Shown here one piece after another: positions 1-8,170 of a DNA stretch of 32,989 bases. Made by a program: the position numbers and the translations under genes. Source of the DNA: an uncultured Bacteroides sp. (GTDB lineage: Bacteria; Bacteroidota; Bacteroidia; Bacteroidales; Bacteroidaceae); contig CABROZ010000010.1 of NCBI GenBank assembly GCA_902472795.1, positions 1-32,989 on the forward strand. Direction: 5' to 3'. Each line of letters opens with the position of its first letter. The first letter of the stretch is position 1. The notes beneath the pieces were generated by a model. The model saw only the letters and a program-made list of their open reading frames with translations. It was not told where the DNA came from and searched no databases.

Positions 1-152
1 CAGCCGTTCCAGCAGTGGAGGACGCAGAAGATAAGTTTTGAAGTACTGAGACATCTCCGGAAAGGCATCCGAAGCCAGCAGGGAGTTTCGGATATAGGAC
101 TTATTATGTAAAAATTGAAGTATCAGGTATTGATAAATAAAGATTTGTTAAT
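1..152. other. Left edge, no gene assigned
   Basis: This stretch precedes the first confident gene. On the minus strand a frame is open from about position 150 through the left edge, and its last part reads like protein (it includes SLLASDAFPEMSQYF), but I see no convincing start or ribosome binding site. A plus-strand frame also runs from base 1 to a stop at 109-111. Either could be the end of a gene cut by the window, and neither can be named. No TAnnTTTG promoter element is visible upstream of the gene at 153. Confidence 0.3.
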
Positions 153-1781
153 ATGAAAAAGAAACTAATAATAATGGCACTTGCCGTGTTGGCATCGGCT
201 GGTGCAGGGGCACAAACCGTGTACGACGCAATGAACATTGCCCAAAAGGATTTGAACGGAACAGCCCGTTTTGTAGGTATGGGTGGAGCTATGAGTGCCC
301 TGGGAGGCGATATCTCAACCATCAGTACCAATCCGGCCGGTATCGGTATCTATCGCAGCAACGATGCCATGGTGACCATGGGATATTCCATTACTGGTAC
401 GGAAAGCAAGTTCGGGGGTAATACCTTCGAAGCAAACAAAAACCGCTGGAGCTTTGACAATGCAGGATTTGTGATTTCCACCAAAATAGGTAATATGACT
501 TCGTTGCGTTACGTTAACTTTGGCTTCAATTATCACAAGTCCAAGTCGTTCTACAAGAACATGACGATGGGCGGCCTGCTGGGGAAAGTAGGCAGTGACT
601 ATGTGTCCCAAGTCGCCTCCATGGCAATACAGGCTACCGACGGAGCTTATGCATACTACGAGGATCATCACTCGTACTTGGATTACGGGAAAAGCGGCAC
701 CTACCGCAATGACTATGCCGGATGGTTGGGAACTTTGGGCTTTCAGGGCGGACTCTTGTTCGAGGACACCGAAACGGAGGCATACAATACTTATACGCCT
801 TACATTCCCAGCGAGGCTGACGCATTGTTCCTGTCGCGCGAACGGGGTGGGGTAGATGAATACGATTTCAACGTTGCATTCAATGTTGAAGACCGCCTGT
901 ACTTTGGTGTGACGTTAGGAGCTTACGCTGTCGATTATAATAAGTATTCATTCTACGACGAGAATTACCAATATACTTGGGAAGACGGAAACCAGTACGA
1001 AGAAGGCTATTCGCTGGAAAGCTTCAACCGCATTCATGGAGCAGGTGTCGATCTGAAACTTGGAGCCATCTTCCGTCCGATAGAAGATTCGCCTTTGCGT
1101 GTCGGACTGGCAATTCATTCGCCAGTGTATTATAAGCTGACTTACACGACGGGTGCTTTGATGAGCACCGACCTGTATCTGCCGGCCGAAGACGGAAGCG
1201 AAGTGATGACCCATACTACGATAGATACGTACAGCGAACTGGGCGGACGGGATATGGATCGCGATTTCGGGCTTCAGACTCCATGGCTGTTCAATGTCAG
1301 TTTAGGATATACCGTTGGCAATTCGTTGGCATTGGGTGCCGAATACGAGTACGAGGATTATTCTTCGATGAAGTTCTTCTATCCCGAAGGTGACGAGATG
1401 GCTTGGGAAACCGGTGAGTCTGACCTCTGCCTGAAGGGGGTAAGCACGGTTCGTCTGGGTGCCGAGTTTAAGCCTATACCTGCCTTTGCACTTCGTTTGG
1501 GATACAATTTCAGCAGTTCGGCGTTCAAGGACGACGCTATTAAAGCATTGCCGGCCAACTCCATCAATACCGACACCGACTTTGCCAACAGTGAATCGAT
1601 GAACACCTTTACGCTCGGTATCGGTTATCGTGGCTCTAAAGTTTATGCCGATTTGGCTTATAAATATAATATGTATAAGTCGAAGTTCTATCCCTTCGTA
1701 GATGACTTGGGCGTATTGGCTGCTACTCGCGTGAACAACGAACGCAGTCAGGTGTTGTTTACGTTGGGTATGCGTTTCTAA
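153..1781 (+). CDS. OmpP1/FadL-type outer-membrane transport protein ('hemin receptor' of Bacteroidales)
   Basis: The 542-aa product starts with a signal peptide (MKKKLIIMALAVLASAGAGA, cleavage probably before QTV). The mature N-terminus holds a FadL/OmpP1-like plug segment: ARFVGMGGAMSALGGDISTI followed by NPAGIGIYRS, about residues 39-68. The remainder alternates short aromatic strands and turns, as in an outer-membrane beta-barrel, and ends on the barrel-type terminal phenylalanine (GMRF). Family members carry hydrophobic substrates across the outer membrane. In Bacteroidales they are often labelled hemin receptor with little support, so the substrate is unknown. The gene stands alone, and a strong hairpin terminator lies 45 bp beyond the stop and faces the convergent gene. 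The start is the only ATG that keeps the whole signal peptide. Confidence 0.85.
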   Translation: MKKKLIIMALAVLASAGAGAQTVYDAMNIAQKDLNGTARFVGMGGAMSALGGDISTISTNPAGIGIYRSNDAMVTMGYSITGTESKFGGNTFEANKNRWSFDNAGFVISTKIGNMTSLRYVNFGFNYHKSKSFYKNMTMGGLLGKVGSDYVSQVASMAIQATDGAYAYYEDHHSYLDYGKSGTYRNDYAGWLGTLGFQGGLLFEDTETEAYNTYTPYIPSEADALFLSRERGGVDEYDFNVAFNVEDRLYFGVTLGAYAVDYNKYSFYDENYQYTWEDGNQYEEGYSLESFNRIHGAGVDLKLGAIFRPIEDSPLRVGLAIHSPVYYKLTYTTGALMSTDLYLPAEDGSEVMTHTTIDTYSELGGRDMDRDFGLQTPWLFNVSLGYTVGNSLALGAEYEYEDYSSMKFFYPEGDEMAWETGESDLCLKGVSTVRLGAEFKPIPAFALRLGYNFSSSAFKDDAIKALPANSINTDTDFANSESMNTFTLGIGYRGSKVYADLAYKYNMYKSKFYPFVDDLGVLAATRVNNERSQVLFTLGMRF

Positions 1782-1825
1782 AGAAAAATAAGTAGCGTTA
1801 CATTTGCAAATAATCTTCATTCCTT

Positions 1826-1901
1826 CGGGCACGGAAAACCCGGAAAGCCGGTGAGAAGTTAATCTTCAGGCAAGCTTTCCGGGTTCCGTGCCCGTTTGTT
1901 T
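1826..1901. terminator. Bidirectional intrinsic terminator
   Basis: The arms at 1826-1848 and 1874-1894 (CGGGCACGGA and CCCGGAAAGC with the complements on the right arm) pair over about 21 bp with a two-base bulge. A TTTGTTT tract follows on the plus strand. It sits between two convergent outer-membrane protein genes and probably serves both. Confidence 0.85.
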
Positions 1902-1923
1902 ATGGAAGGGTGGATGGGGGCCA

Positions 1924-2832
1924 TTACCAGTACCAGGCAATGCCAAAGGAGTAGGGAGACATTTCGGGACCTTTATCTTTTTGGAACAGATTAGTGGTAG
2001 AATAACGTAAGTACAGACCGAAGTCACCATATCCGGCTTGAACCAGCAGGTTGACGCTTACGGGGCGTACGTACATGTCTTTTCCTACCCTTTGTTTTCC
2101 TCCTCCGTTGATGTGGGTGAACGATTTCACGCCGTGGCGTATCTCGAACTCCGGTCCGATGTTGAAGAATAGCTTGTCCTCTCTACCCAGTTTCTGTTGC
2201 CACTCCATGGTAATGGGAATACGGAAGAAGAAGTGGCGGAGGCGGCTGTTGCTGTAACTGTTTTCCTCATTGCTTTCGGCAAAATAGGCTTGTTTGTCCG
2301 TTTTCAGCAGGGCGCGATTTCCGTTGAAACTGAACGAACGGTATCCCCAGTTGACTCCAAAGTTCAGCCCCCAGTGAGGATTCTTACGGAAGTTGTGAGC
2401 CAGGGAGATGATATTGAATCCGAACTCCCACGACCGGGACAGGTTCAGATTGGCAGTTCCGTTGTTGTCGAAGGAAAGGAAGTCACTTCCCATTCGGCTG
2501 TATCCGATGAAGAGGCCGGAGTTATGTGGCTCATAGGCATTGTCTTTTTTCTTCGTGGGGATGAAGGGCAAGGCGTCGAGGAAAGTCCGTTTGTCCGGCT
2601 CCTCCACACGTTCCAGATAGACGCCTTCGTATATTTCCGTTTCTTTTGAATCTCCGTTGGCAGGCTGTTCTTCATAGATACAGATACGCATGTTGCCGCT
2701 TCCTTTGCGGATGATGATGGAGTCGCCCTCGGTAGTGACGGTTGCCTGTTGTGGCTGGTTGTTCTGCTGTGCAGCAGCATAGCTTGCTGTCATGGAGAGC
2801 AGGCAGGCTAAGATTACATTCTTTGTCTTCAT
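1924..2832 (-). CDS. Outer-membrane beta-barrel protein, last gene of the sigma-factor run
   Basis: The 302-aa protein has a signal peptide (MKTKNVILACLLSMTASYAAAQ). It continues with a polar stretch (about residues 22-95) and then a beta-barrel-like region of alternating aromatic strands (LFIGYSRMGSDF, WGLNFGVNWGYRSF, LYLRYSTTNLF), ending in a typical C-terminal aromatic (AWYW). It resembles the PorT/OMP_b-brl classes of Bacteroidetes, but the exact family is not certain. It is the fourth gene downstream on the strand of the ECF sigma factor, separated from the third by a 208-bp gap that contains a long inverted repeat. I see no TAnnTTTG promoter in that gap, so cotranscription is plausible. 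It may be the envelope target or output of the sigma system; that is inference. Confidence 0.75.
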   Translation of the reverse strand: MKTKNVILACLLSMTASYAAAQQNNQPQQATVTTEGDSIIIRKGSGNMRICIYEEQPANGDSKETEIYEGVYLERVEEPDKRTFLDALPFIPTKKKDNAYEPHNSGLFIGYSRMGSDFLSFDNNGTANLNLSRSWEFGFNIISLAHNFRKNPHWGLNFGVNWGYRSFSFNGNRALLKTDKQAYFAESNEENSYSNSRLRHFFFRIPITMEWQQKLGREDKLFFNIGPEFEIRHGVKSFTHINGGGKQRVGKDMYVRPVSVNLLVQAGYGDFGLYLRYSTTNLFQKDKGPEMSPYSFGIAWYW

Positions 2833-2861
2833 ATTGTTTCGTTATGTTTTTGTTTTTACTC

Positions 2862-3027
2862 AACTTTCGCAAGCTCAAGTTGCAGTTGACAAGCAACAAG
2901 TTGACGAGTTAACAAGGTGTTTGTAGCGAGCCGTTTCAAGCGTCACTTTATCAAACAGGGAGTTCCAGCCTAGTAGACTCGTTAACTGAAACCTTGTCAA
3001 CTAATAAGTTGAGCACTTGCGAAACTT
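2862..3027. repeat. Long imperfect inverted repeat between two envelope genes
   Basis: The left arm (2862-2917) and the reverse complement of the right arm (2970-3027) align over about 55 bp. Shared blocks include TTTCGCAAG, CTCAA, AGTTGACAAG and ACGAGT, and about 50 bp of loop separates the arms. In RNA read on the minus strand it would form a long interrupted hairpin between the 3041-3505 gene and the 1924-2832 gene. The left arm also contains CAAGTTG twice, 21 bp apart. No T-tract follows, so it is not a standard terminator. Confidence 0.7.
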
Positions 3028-3040
3028 AAGGTTTTTATTG

Positions 3041-3505
3041 TTATTGTTCTTTATATAGCATGTTCATCAGTTCTTCTTCGTTGAGGCTCCCTTCGATGTA
3101 AACAAGGGTGGCCGTCGCCTTTTTACCCATTTTGAAGAGGATGTACCGTTGTTCTCCTTTCAGCTCCTGTAGTTGGTAATAGGCACTGCGCAGCACTCCG
3201 TCTTCAACCACCTCCTGTGTTTTGCTGACCTGTCCCGACTGTTCTCTGTCATGCTTCAGGCATTTCTGTATTTCGGTCAGGTACGGGGTCACGTCTTTGA
3301 AGACGAGGCTTTTGTACTTTGTCATCTTGTAGGATTTCAAAATCTTTCCGTTCAGTTCGACCATGGTGACGTTTTGCCGGTTTCCGAACTTGTCGAATAG
3401 GGTCGAGATCTGAAGCCCTTCTTGGGCCCGCAGTGTAAAGGCTGAAAGGCACAGAACGGCGGACAGGCACAATACATATTTATATAGTAATCTGAAACTC
3501 TTCAT
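3041..3505 (-). CDS. Small secreted protein of the sigma-factor run (DUF4252/DUF6108-like)
   Basis: The 154-aa product has an N-terminal signal peptide (about residues 1-27, ending SAFTLRAQ) and a compact periplasmic or surface domain. The domain has a central KSLVFKDVTPYLTEIQ segment and a C-terminal stretch (RYILFKMGKKATATLVYIEG) that resembles small Bacteroidales proteins found beside ECF sigma/anti-sigma pairs. The family assignment is from memory of such neighbourhoods and is not certain. There is no enzyme motif. The start lies 14 bp after the stop of the membrane-protein gene, which supports one transcript with the sigma factor. Confidence 0.65.
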   Translation of the reverse strand: MKSFRLLYKYVLCLSAVLCLSAFTLRAQEGLQISTLFDKFGNRQNVTMVELNGKILKSYKMTKYKSLVFKDVTPYLTEIQKCLKHDREQSGQVSKTQEVVEDGVLRSAYYQLQELKGEQRYILFKMGKKATATLVYIEGSLNEEELMNMLYKEQ

Positions 3506-3519
3506 AACATGTCGTTAAA

Positions 3520-3960
3520 TTAAAATTGAAAAAGTAGATCGTTGACGTCTTCATCGGTCAGGTAAACGTTTTGCAAGGCTTCTATTGCCTTTTCCTTTAT
3601 GAGCGCTTCGTCGGTGTATCGCTTTCCGTCGATGATGACGTAGTTTTCGGGAGCTGCCGATACGGGAAACAGCTGCAGGCTGCCTATGAACAGGGCTATC
3701 GAGGCGGCTGCTCCTCCCACTATATAGAGCCAGCGGCGATGCTTGAAGAGATACTTCCGCCCGATAAGTTTCTTCTTTCCGGTATCTGTTTGTTCAAGAT
3801 GGTGGGCTTTGACCTCCTGATCCAGACAAACGAACAGCGGACGATAGACTTGCAGGTCTTCGGGCACTTCCTCTTCAGTGAAAAAACGCCGGAGTTCCCG
3901 TTCCTCTTCGCAGGTAGTGTCCCCATCGAAGTATTTGTTGAGTAATTCATTTATTTTCAT
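3520..3960 (-). CDS. Single-pass membrane protein, probable partner or regulator of the ECF sigma factor
   Basis: The protein is 146 aa when started at MKINELLNKYF. That ATG (3958-3960) overlaps the sigma-factor stop as ATGA, the usual mark of translational coupling, so the longer in-frame start about 34 codons upstream is rejected. The N-terminal half (1-75) is charged and has the FDGDTTCEEERELRRFF pattern seen at the start of Bacteroidetes anti-sigma-like proteins. One transmembrane helix spans about 77-99, and a short C-terminal domain (104-146) would lie outside the cytoplasm. This fits a membrane-anchored anti-sigma factor in size and layout, but no zinc-binding HxxxCxxC motif is present. 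Role inferred from coupling and topology. Confidence 0.65.
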   Translation of the reverse strand: MKINELLNKYFDGDTTCEEERELRRFFTEEEVPEDLQVYRPLFVCLDQEVKAHHLEQTDTGKKKLIGRKYLFKHRRWLYIVGGAAASIALFIGSLQLFPVSAAPENYVIIDGKRYTDEALIKEKAIEALQNVYLTDEDVNDLLFQF

Positions 3961-4487
3961 TGTTCGTTTCTCCTTTTCTTTGCTTGTATGGTTTGCAGGT
4001 ATGTATCCCTTACTTTTTTGCGTGCCCGCGACAGGTTGCTCCGTATGGCTTCGGGCGAGCAACCGGTTATTTCTGTTATCTCATCTGTTTCATACTCTTC
4101 GATGTCTTTCATCTGAATGATGGTTTGTTGCAACGGAGGTAATGAACGGATGATGGCACGCATCAGTTCTATTTCATCTTTTATCTCCAGCAGACGTTCC
4201 GGACTTGTTTCGTGCCCGACGTCTTGTACGCAGTCCAGCGATACGTATTCGTCGATTCGCTTGCTTCGCCTCAGGTCCATGCACAGGTTGTGCACCATTG
4301 TCATGGCAAAGGCTTCGATGCTCCGGTATTGTTGCAGCTCGTTCCGCAGTTTCCATAGCTTGAGCATGGTTTCCTGCACGACGTCTTCTGCATCATCCGG
4401 GTCATCGGTCAGTCTTCGGGCATAGTTTAGCAACTTGCTGCGAAGCGGTAGGACGGCTATTTTGAATTGTTTTAGTTCCATTTTCAT
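3957..4487 (-). CDS. RNA polymerase ECF sigma factor (sigma-70 family)
   Basis: The 176-aa protein has region 2 with the aspartate-rich core-binding segment LTDDPDDAEDVVQETMLKLW and the -10 recognition part up to LCMDLRRSK (about 25-85). Region 4 (about 112-166) has LPPLQQTIIQMKDIEEYETD and a helix-turn-helix ending IRSNLSRARKKVRD. Length and layout are normal for an ECF sigma factor. I start it at MKMELKQF (4485-4487); the upstream in-frame extension is not sigma-like and overlaps the promoter region. It is the first gene of a minus-strand run: sigma, membrane protein, small secreted protein, beta-barrel protein. The stop overlaps the next start (ATGA). The regulon cannot be read from this window. 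Confidence 0.88.
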   Translation of the reverse strand: MKMELKQFKIAVLPLRSKLLNYARRLTDDPDDAEDVVQETMLKLWKLRNELQQYRSIEAFAMTMVHNLCMDLRRSKRIDEYVSLDCVQDVGHETSPERLLEIKDEIELMRAIIRSLPPLQQTIIQMKDIEEYETDEITEITGCSPEAIRSNLSRARKKVRDTYLQTIQAKKRRNEQ

Positions 4488-4499
4488 TGATAAGACGCA

Positions 4500-4532
4500 C
4501 AAAGATGGGAAACGTGACGCCAGAAATGCAAT
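4500..4532 (-). promoter_or_regulatory. Possible promoter of the sigma-factor run
   Basis: On the minus strand, CATCTTTG (4500-4507) matches TAnnTTTG except for the first base. ATTG lies 21 bp upstream (4529-4532), a 3 of 4 match to the -33 TTTG. The leader would be only a few bases long, which makes the call tentative. Confidence 0.4.
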
Positions 4533-4584
4533 TTTTTTGCCCTGTAATTTACATATACGTAACATTTTCTTTCACTGGCGTTAC
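4514..4584. repeat. Inverted GTRACGCCAG pair and near-palindromes between divergent genes
   Basis: GTGACGCCAGAAA (4514-4526) and the reverse complement of 4570-4584 (GTAACGCCAGTGAAA) form an inverted pair about 45 bp apart. Between them lies the near-palindrome TTACATATACGTAA (4549-4562). A related TTACGTATATTAA recurs at 4692-4704 in the GH43 leader. The pair sits directly upstream of the sigma gene and could be regulator sites, possibly autoregulatory. Inference only. Confidence 0.4.
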
Positions 4585-4642
4585 ATCCGGAAAATATTTT
4601 CAGGATGGAATATAAACGAAAGTTTCTGTAACAAAATTATGC

Positions 4643-4657
4643 TGTAAAAGTAGAACA
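4643..4657. promoter_or_regulatory. Candidate AraR operator at the GH43 promoter
   Basis: TGTAAAAGTA (4643-4652) followed by ACA (4655-4657) repeats the core found just upstream of galM at 32483-32492. It lies immediately upstream of the -7 box at 4665-4672, in the region polymerase would cover. The shared 10-mer is seen; binding by AraR is inferred. Confidence 0.45.
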
Positions 4658-4664
4658 TATCAAT

Positions 4665-4672
4665 TATCTTTG
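4665..4672 (+). promoter_or_regulatory. Bacteroidales -7 promoter element for the GH43 pair
   Basis: TATCTTTG is an exact match to TAnnTTTG, 45 bp upstream of the GH43 start codon. The -33 position (CTGT, about 19 bp upstream) is weak, which would suit a regulated promoter. Confidence 0.65.
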
Positions 4673-4717
4673 TTACACAAATGAGAAAGCATTACGTATA
4701 TTAATCAATTTAATCAC

Positions 4718-6466
4718 ATGAAAACATCTAAACTGAATTTAGAATGGTTGTGTAACCGAAAGGCTGTGACATTACTTGCATGTATGTTGTTGTCTTCCGG
4801 AGTTTCACTCGTTGCAAAAGACAAGGCGCCCAAGAATGCGCCGGTGTTTACTAACTTTGTTTATCAGGGCAATGACAAGATTTATAAGGAGAATCCTTTG
4901 GAACCTGATGAGTTTTACAATCCGATTCTGCAGGGATGCTATCCTGATCCGAGCATTACGCGCAAGGGGAATGATTACTACCTGATCAACTCTTCGTTTG
5001 CCATGTTCCCCGGAGTGCCCATTTTCCATTCAACAGACTTGGTGAACTGGAAGCAGATCGGGCATGTGCTCGACCGCGAGTCGCAACTGAAGGTTGAAGA
5101 TTGCGGCATCAGTTTTGGTGTGTATGCTCCAGCCATCTCCTATAACAAGAACAATGACACCTTTTACATGGTGACTACGCAGTTCTCGGGTGGCTTTGGC
5201 AATATGGTCGTAAAGACGAAGGATCCGATGAAGGGATGGAGCGATCCTATCAAACTGAAGTTTGACGGAATCGACCCCTCGCTGTTTTTTGACGACAACG
5301 GAAAGGCTTATCTGGTACACAACGATGCTCCCGACAGAGGAACAGAGCAGTACGAAGGTCATCGGGTCATTAAAATCTGGGATTATGATGTGGAGAATGA
5401 CTGTGTAGTACCCGGTACCGATAAAATCATCGTAAACGGTGGTACCGATATCAAGAAGAAGCCGATCTGGATCGAAGGTCCCCACCTTTATAAAAAGAAC
5501 GGACGTTACTATCTGATGTGTGCCGAAGGTGGTACGGGCGGATGGCATAGCGAGGTGATTTTTGTGGCAGACGATCCGAAAGGACCTTTTACTCCGGCTC
5601 CTTCGAATCCTATCCTGACACAGCGTTACTTCCCGAAAGACCGTGCCAATAAGGTGGATTGGGCCGGACATGCCGACCTGGTAGAAGGACCTGACGGTAA
5701 GTACTATGGTGTCTTCCTGGCTATTCGTCCGAATGAAAAGGACATGGTGAATGCCGGTCGCGAAACGTTTATCCTGCCTGTAGATTGGAGCGGCGATTTT
5801 CCTGTATTCGAGAATGGTCTGATTCCGTTGGACTGCAAACTGAAATTGCCGAAAGGCGTTGAAAATAAAACTGGAAAAGACGGTTTCTTCCCGAACGGAA
5901 ACTTCAAGTTCGAAGACAACTTTGCTTCTGACAGCCTTGACCTGCGTTGGATTGGTTTGCGCGGCCCGCGTGAGAAATTCATCTCCATTGCCAAGAAGGG
6001 TGGACTGCAGATTACTCCGTTCACTACCAATATTAACGAGATGAAGCCGACTTCCACTTTGTTCTATCGTCAGCAGCACAGCAGTTTCTCGGCAGCTACG
6101 ACATTGACCTTCAAACCCAAAGCTGAGAACGAACTGGCTGGTTTGACCTGCTATCAGAATGAGCGTTTCAACTACGTATTTGGCGTGACGAAAAAGGATA
6201 AGGACTATATGCTTGTTCTGGCAAAGACCGCCAAGGGGAAGACCACTGTAGTAGCTTCTACAAAAATCGATGTCAAGACTCCGATCTCCTTACAGGTTGT
6301 TGCCGATGGAAACGACTATCGTTTCAATTATGCAGTAGATGGCGGTGAGTATCAAAACTTGGGTGGAACTGTTTCCGGAGATATCCTTTCTACGAATGTA
6401 GCCGGTGGATTTACCGGCAGTTTGATAGGATTGTATGCAACGGTAGCAAACAATATAACGCTGTAA
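4718..6466 (+). CDS. Secreted GH43 glycosidase (beta-xylosidase/alpha-L-arabinofuranosidase type)
   Basis: The 582-aa enzyme has a signal peptide (about 1-33). The hydrophobic segment contains LLAC at 19-22, but hydrophobic residues continue after the Cys, so a lipoprotein is less likely than ordinary cleavage near SLVA. The five-blade propeller domain spans about 67-370, with the three GH43 acids in place: D77 (CYPDPSI, base), D186 (GIDPSLF, pKa modulator) and E253 (WIEGPHL, acid). Residues about 395-582 form a C-terminal beta-sandwich of the Beta_xyl_C2 kind. Members act on arabinoxylan, arabinan or xylo-oligosaccharides; the exact linkage cannot be read from sequence. It is the first gene of a two-gene GH43 operon, with a candidate AraR site at its promoter. 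Confidence 0.88.
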   Translation: MKTSKLNLEWLCNRKAVTLLACMLLSSGVSLVAKDKAPKNAPVFTNFVYQGNDKIYKENPLEPDEFYNPILQGCYPDPSITRKGNDYYLINSSFAMFPGVPIFHSTDLVNWKQIGHVLDRESQLKVEDCGISFGVYAPAISYNKNNDTFYMVTTQFSGGFGNMVVKTKDPMKGWSDPIKLKFDGIDPSLFFDDNGKAYLVHNDAPDRGTEQYEGHRVIKIWDYDVENDCVVPGTDKIIVNGGTDIKKKPIWIEGPHLYKKNGRYYLMCAEGGTGGWHSEVIFVADDPKGPFTPAPSNPILTQRYFPKDRANKVDWAGHADLVEGPDGKYYGVFLAIRPNEKDMVNAGRETFILPVDWSGDFPVFENGLIPLDCKLKLPKGVENKTGKDGFFPNGNFKFEDNFASDSLDLRWIGLRGPREKFISIAKKGGLQITPFTTNINEMKPTSTLFYRQQHSSFSAATTLTFKPKAENELAGLTCYQNERFNYVFGVTKKDKDYMLVLAKTAKGKTTVVASTKIDVKTPISLQVVADGNDYRFNYAVDGGEYQNLGGTVSGDILSTNVAGGFTGSLIGLYATVANNITL

Positions 6467-6470
6467 GCTT

Positions 6471-8072
6471 ATGAAAAAACTTTTATTCTCTATCATGCTC
6501 CTGTCCTCGGTTTGGGGATACGGAGCACAATGCCCGGCCGCCCAGGCTCCGGCAGATACAACAGAATTTGTAAATCCGATGATGTGGGCCGATGTTCCCG
6601 ATCCGGATGTAATCCGCGTAGGCGACGATTTCTATCTGGTAAGCACAACCATGCACCTGATGCCCGGCGCGCCGGTGATGCACTCGAAGGACCTGGTCAA
6701 CTGGGAGATTGCCAGTTATGTGTTCGACAAGCTGACAGACACCCCGCGCTACGACCTGAAAGAAGGTACGGCATACGGACGTGGCCAGTGGGCTACTTCC
6801 ATCCGTTATCATAAAGGGACGTTCTACCTGTATTTTTCTCCCAACGACCAGCCCTATCGTGGATATGTTTATACGACGACCGATCCGTTTAAGGGTTGGA
6901 AACTTGCTGCCCGTACGCCGCATTTTCACGATGCTTCGTTGTTCTTCGACGATGACGACAGGGTATATGTCTTCTATGGGACGGGCGAAATGCGTGAACT
7001 GAAGCCCGACTTGTCCGACGTAATGCCGGGCAGTAAGCCCATCAAGGTGTTCGAACGCGATGCCAGCGAGAACGGTTTGCTCGAGGGCAGCCGCTTCATC
7101 AAGCACGATGGCAAGTATTATCTGCTGATGATTTCCTGGCCTCGGGGCGGGAAGCGTCGTCAGGTATGTTATCGTGCCGACAACATCACGGGACCTTATG
7201 AGAAGAAGGTCATTCTGGAGAGTGATTTCGGTGGCTTCCCCTACGTAGGTCAGGGAACGATTGTCGATGACAGCAAGGGCAACTGGTACGGAGTCATCTT
7301 CCAGGACAGAGGTGGAGTAGGACGTGTGCTTACGCTGATGCCTTGCCGCTGGATTGACGGATGGCCGATGTTGGGCGATGAAAACGGTCGTGTGCCCTTG
7401 ACAATGAAGAAGCCTGTACAGGGCTATCCTACCATTCCTTTGGTGGTAAGCGATTCGTTCGATGGCGACAAACTGGACATTCACTGGCAGTGGAACCACA
7501 ATCCGGTGAATGATGCGTGGTCGTTGACCGAACGTCCGGGCTATTTGCGGTTGAAGACTTCCAGAGTGGTCGATAACCTTTTCCTGGCACCCAATACGCT
7601 GACCCAACGTATGGAAGGTCCGCAATGTAGTGGAGTTGTCGCATTGGACGTTTCGCACATGAAGGACGGTGACGTTGCCGGTTTCTCGGCGTTCAATGGC
7701 GATTCGGGGCTGTTGTCGGTCATTGCCGAAGGCGGCAAACGCTATCTGACGATGTCCACCAATGTAGTTGACTTGCGCGATTCGGACAAAGCGGTGATGG
7801 GCGTAGCGGTTGACGAGAAAGAACGTATCGAGTTGAAGCAGAATGTGATCTATTTGCGTGTCGATGCCGATTTCCGTGTAAACAAGGACATTGCTACTTT
7901 CTACTACAGTCTGGACAATAAAAACTGGAAGAAGATGGGCACTGACTTCAAGATGATATTCGATTATCGCCGATTCTTTATGGGTACGAAGTTTGGCATC
8001 TTCAACTATGCGACCAAACAACTGGGTGGTTATGTGGACGTAGATTTCTTTAACTATACCCGAATGAAGTAA
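6471..8072 (+). CDS. Second secreted GH43 glycosidase (GH43_12-like)
   Basis: The 533-aa protein has a signal peptide (MKKLLFSIMLLSSVWGYGAQ). Its GH43 propeller spans about residues 33-310, with probable catalytic acids D44 (DVPDPDV), D154 (FHDASLF) and E205 (LLEGSRF). A C-terminal beta-sandwich (about 325-530) with SDSFDGDKLDIHWQWNHNP at its start is typical of GH43_12/Beta_xyl_C2 enzymes active on arabinose- or xylose-containing glycans. The start is 4 bp after the stop of the preceding GH43, so the two are cotranscribed. The two enzymes differ clearly in sequence around their active sites, so complementary linkages are likely, for example arabinofuranosyl against xylosyl. A hairpin terminator follows 60 bp downstream. 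Confidence 0.88.
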   Translation: MKKLLFSIMLLSSVWGYGAQCPAAQAPADTTEFVNPMMWADVPDPDVIRVGDDFYLVSTTMHLMPGAPVMHSKDLVNWEIASYVFDKLTDTPRYDLKEGTAYGRGQWATSIRYHKGTFYLYFSPNDQPYRGYVYTTTDPFKGWKLAARTPHFHDASLFFDDDDRVYVFYGTGEMRELKPDLSDVMPGSKPIKVFERDASENGLLEGSRFIKHDGKYYLLMISWPRGGKRRQVCYRADNITGPYEKKVILESDFGGFPYVGQGTIVDDSKGNWYGVIFQDRGGVGRVLTLMPCRWIDGWPMLGDENGRVPLTMKKPVQGYPTIPLVVSDSFDGDKLDIHWQWNHNPVNDAWSLTERPGYLRLKTSRVVDNLFLAPNTLTQRMEGPQCSGVVALDVSHMKDGDVAGFSAFNGDSGLLSVIAEGGKRYLTMSTNVVDLRDSDKAVMGVAVDEKERIELKQNVIYLRVDADFRVNKDIATFYYSLDNKNWKKMGTDFKMIFDYRRFFMGTKFGIFNYATKQLGGYVDVDFFNYTRMK

Positions 8073-8131
8073 GTCGCCGAATCGCACACGAAGAATATTC
8101 GTAAAGCAAAGGAAAATGTTAGAAAACAGAA

Positions 8132-8165
8132 GAGGGTGAGGCCTTAGGCTTCACCCTCGTTGTTT
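8132..8165 (+). terminator. Terminator of the GH43 operon
   Basis: GAGGGTGAGGCC (8132-8143) pairs with GGCTTCACCCTC (8147-8158) over 12 bp with one G-U pair and a three-base loop. GTTGTTTT follows on the plus strand. Confidence 0.85.
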
Positions 8166-8170
8166 TGTAT

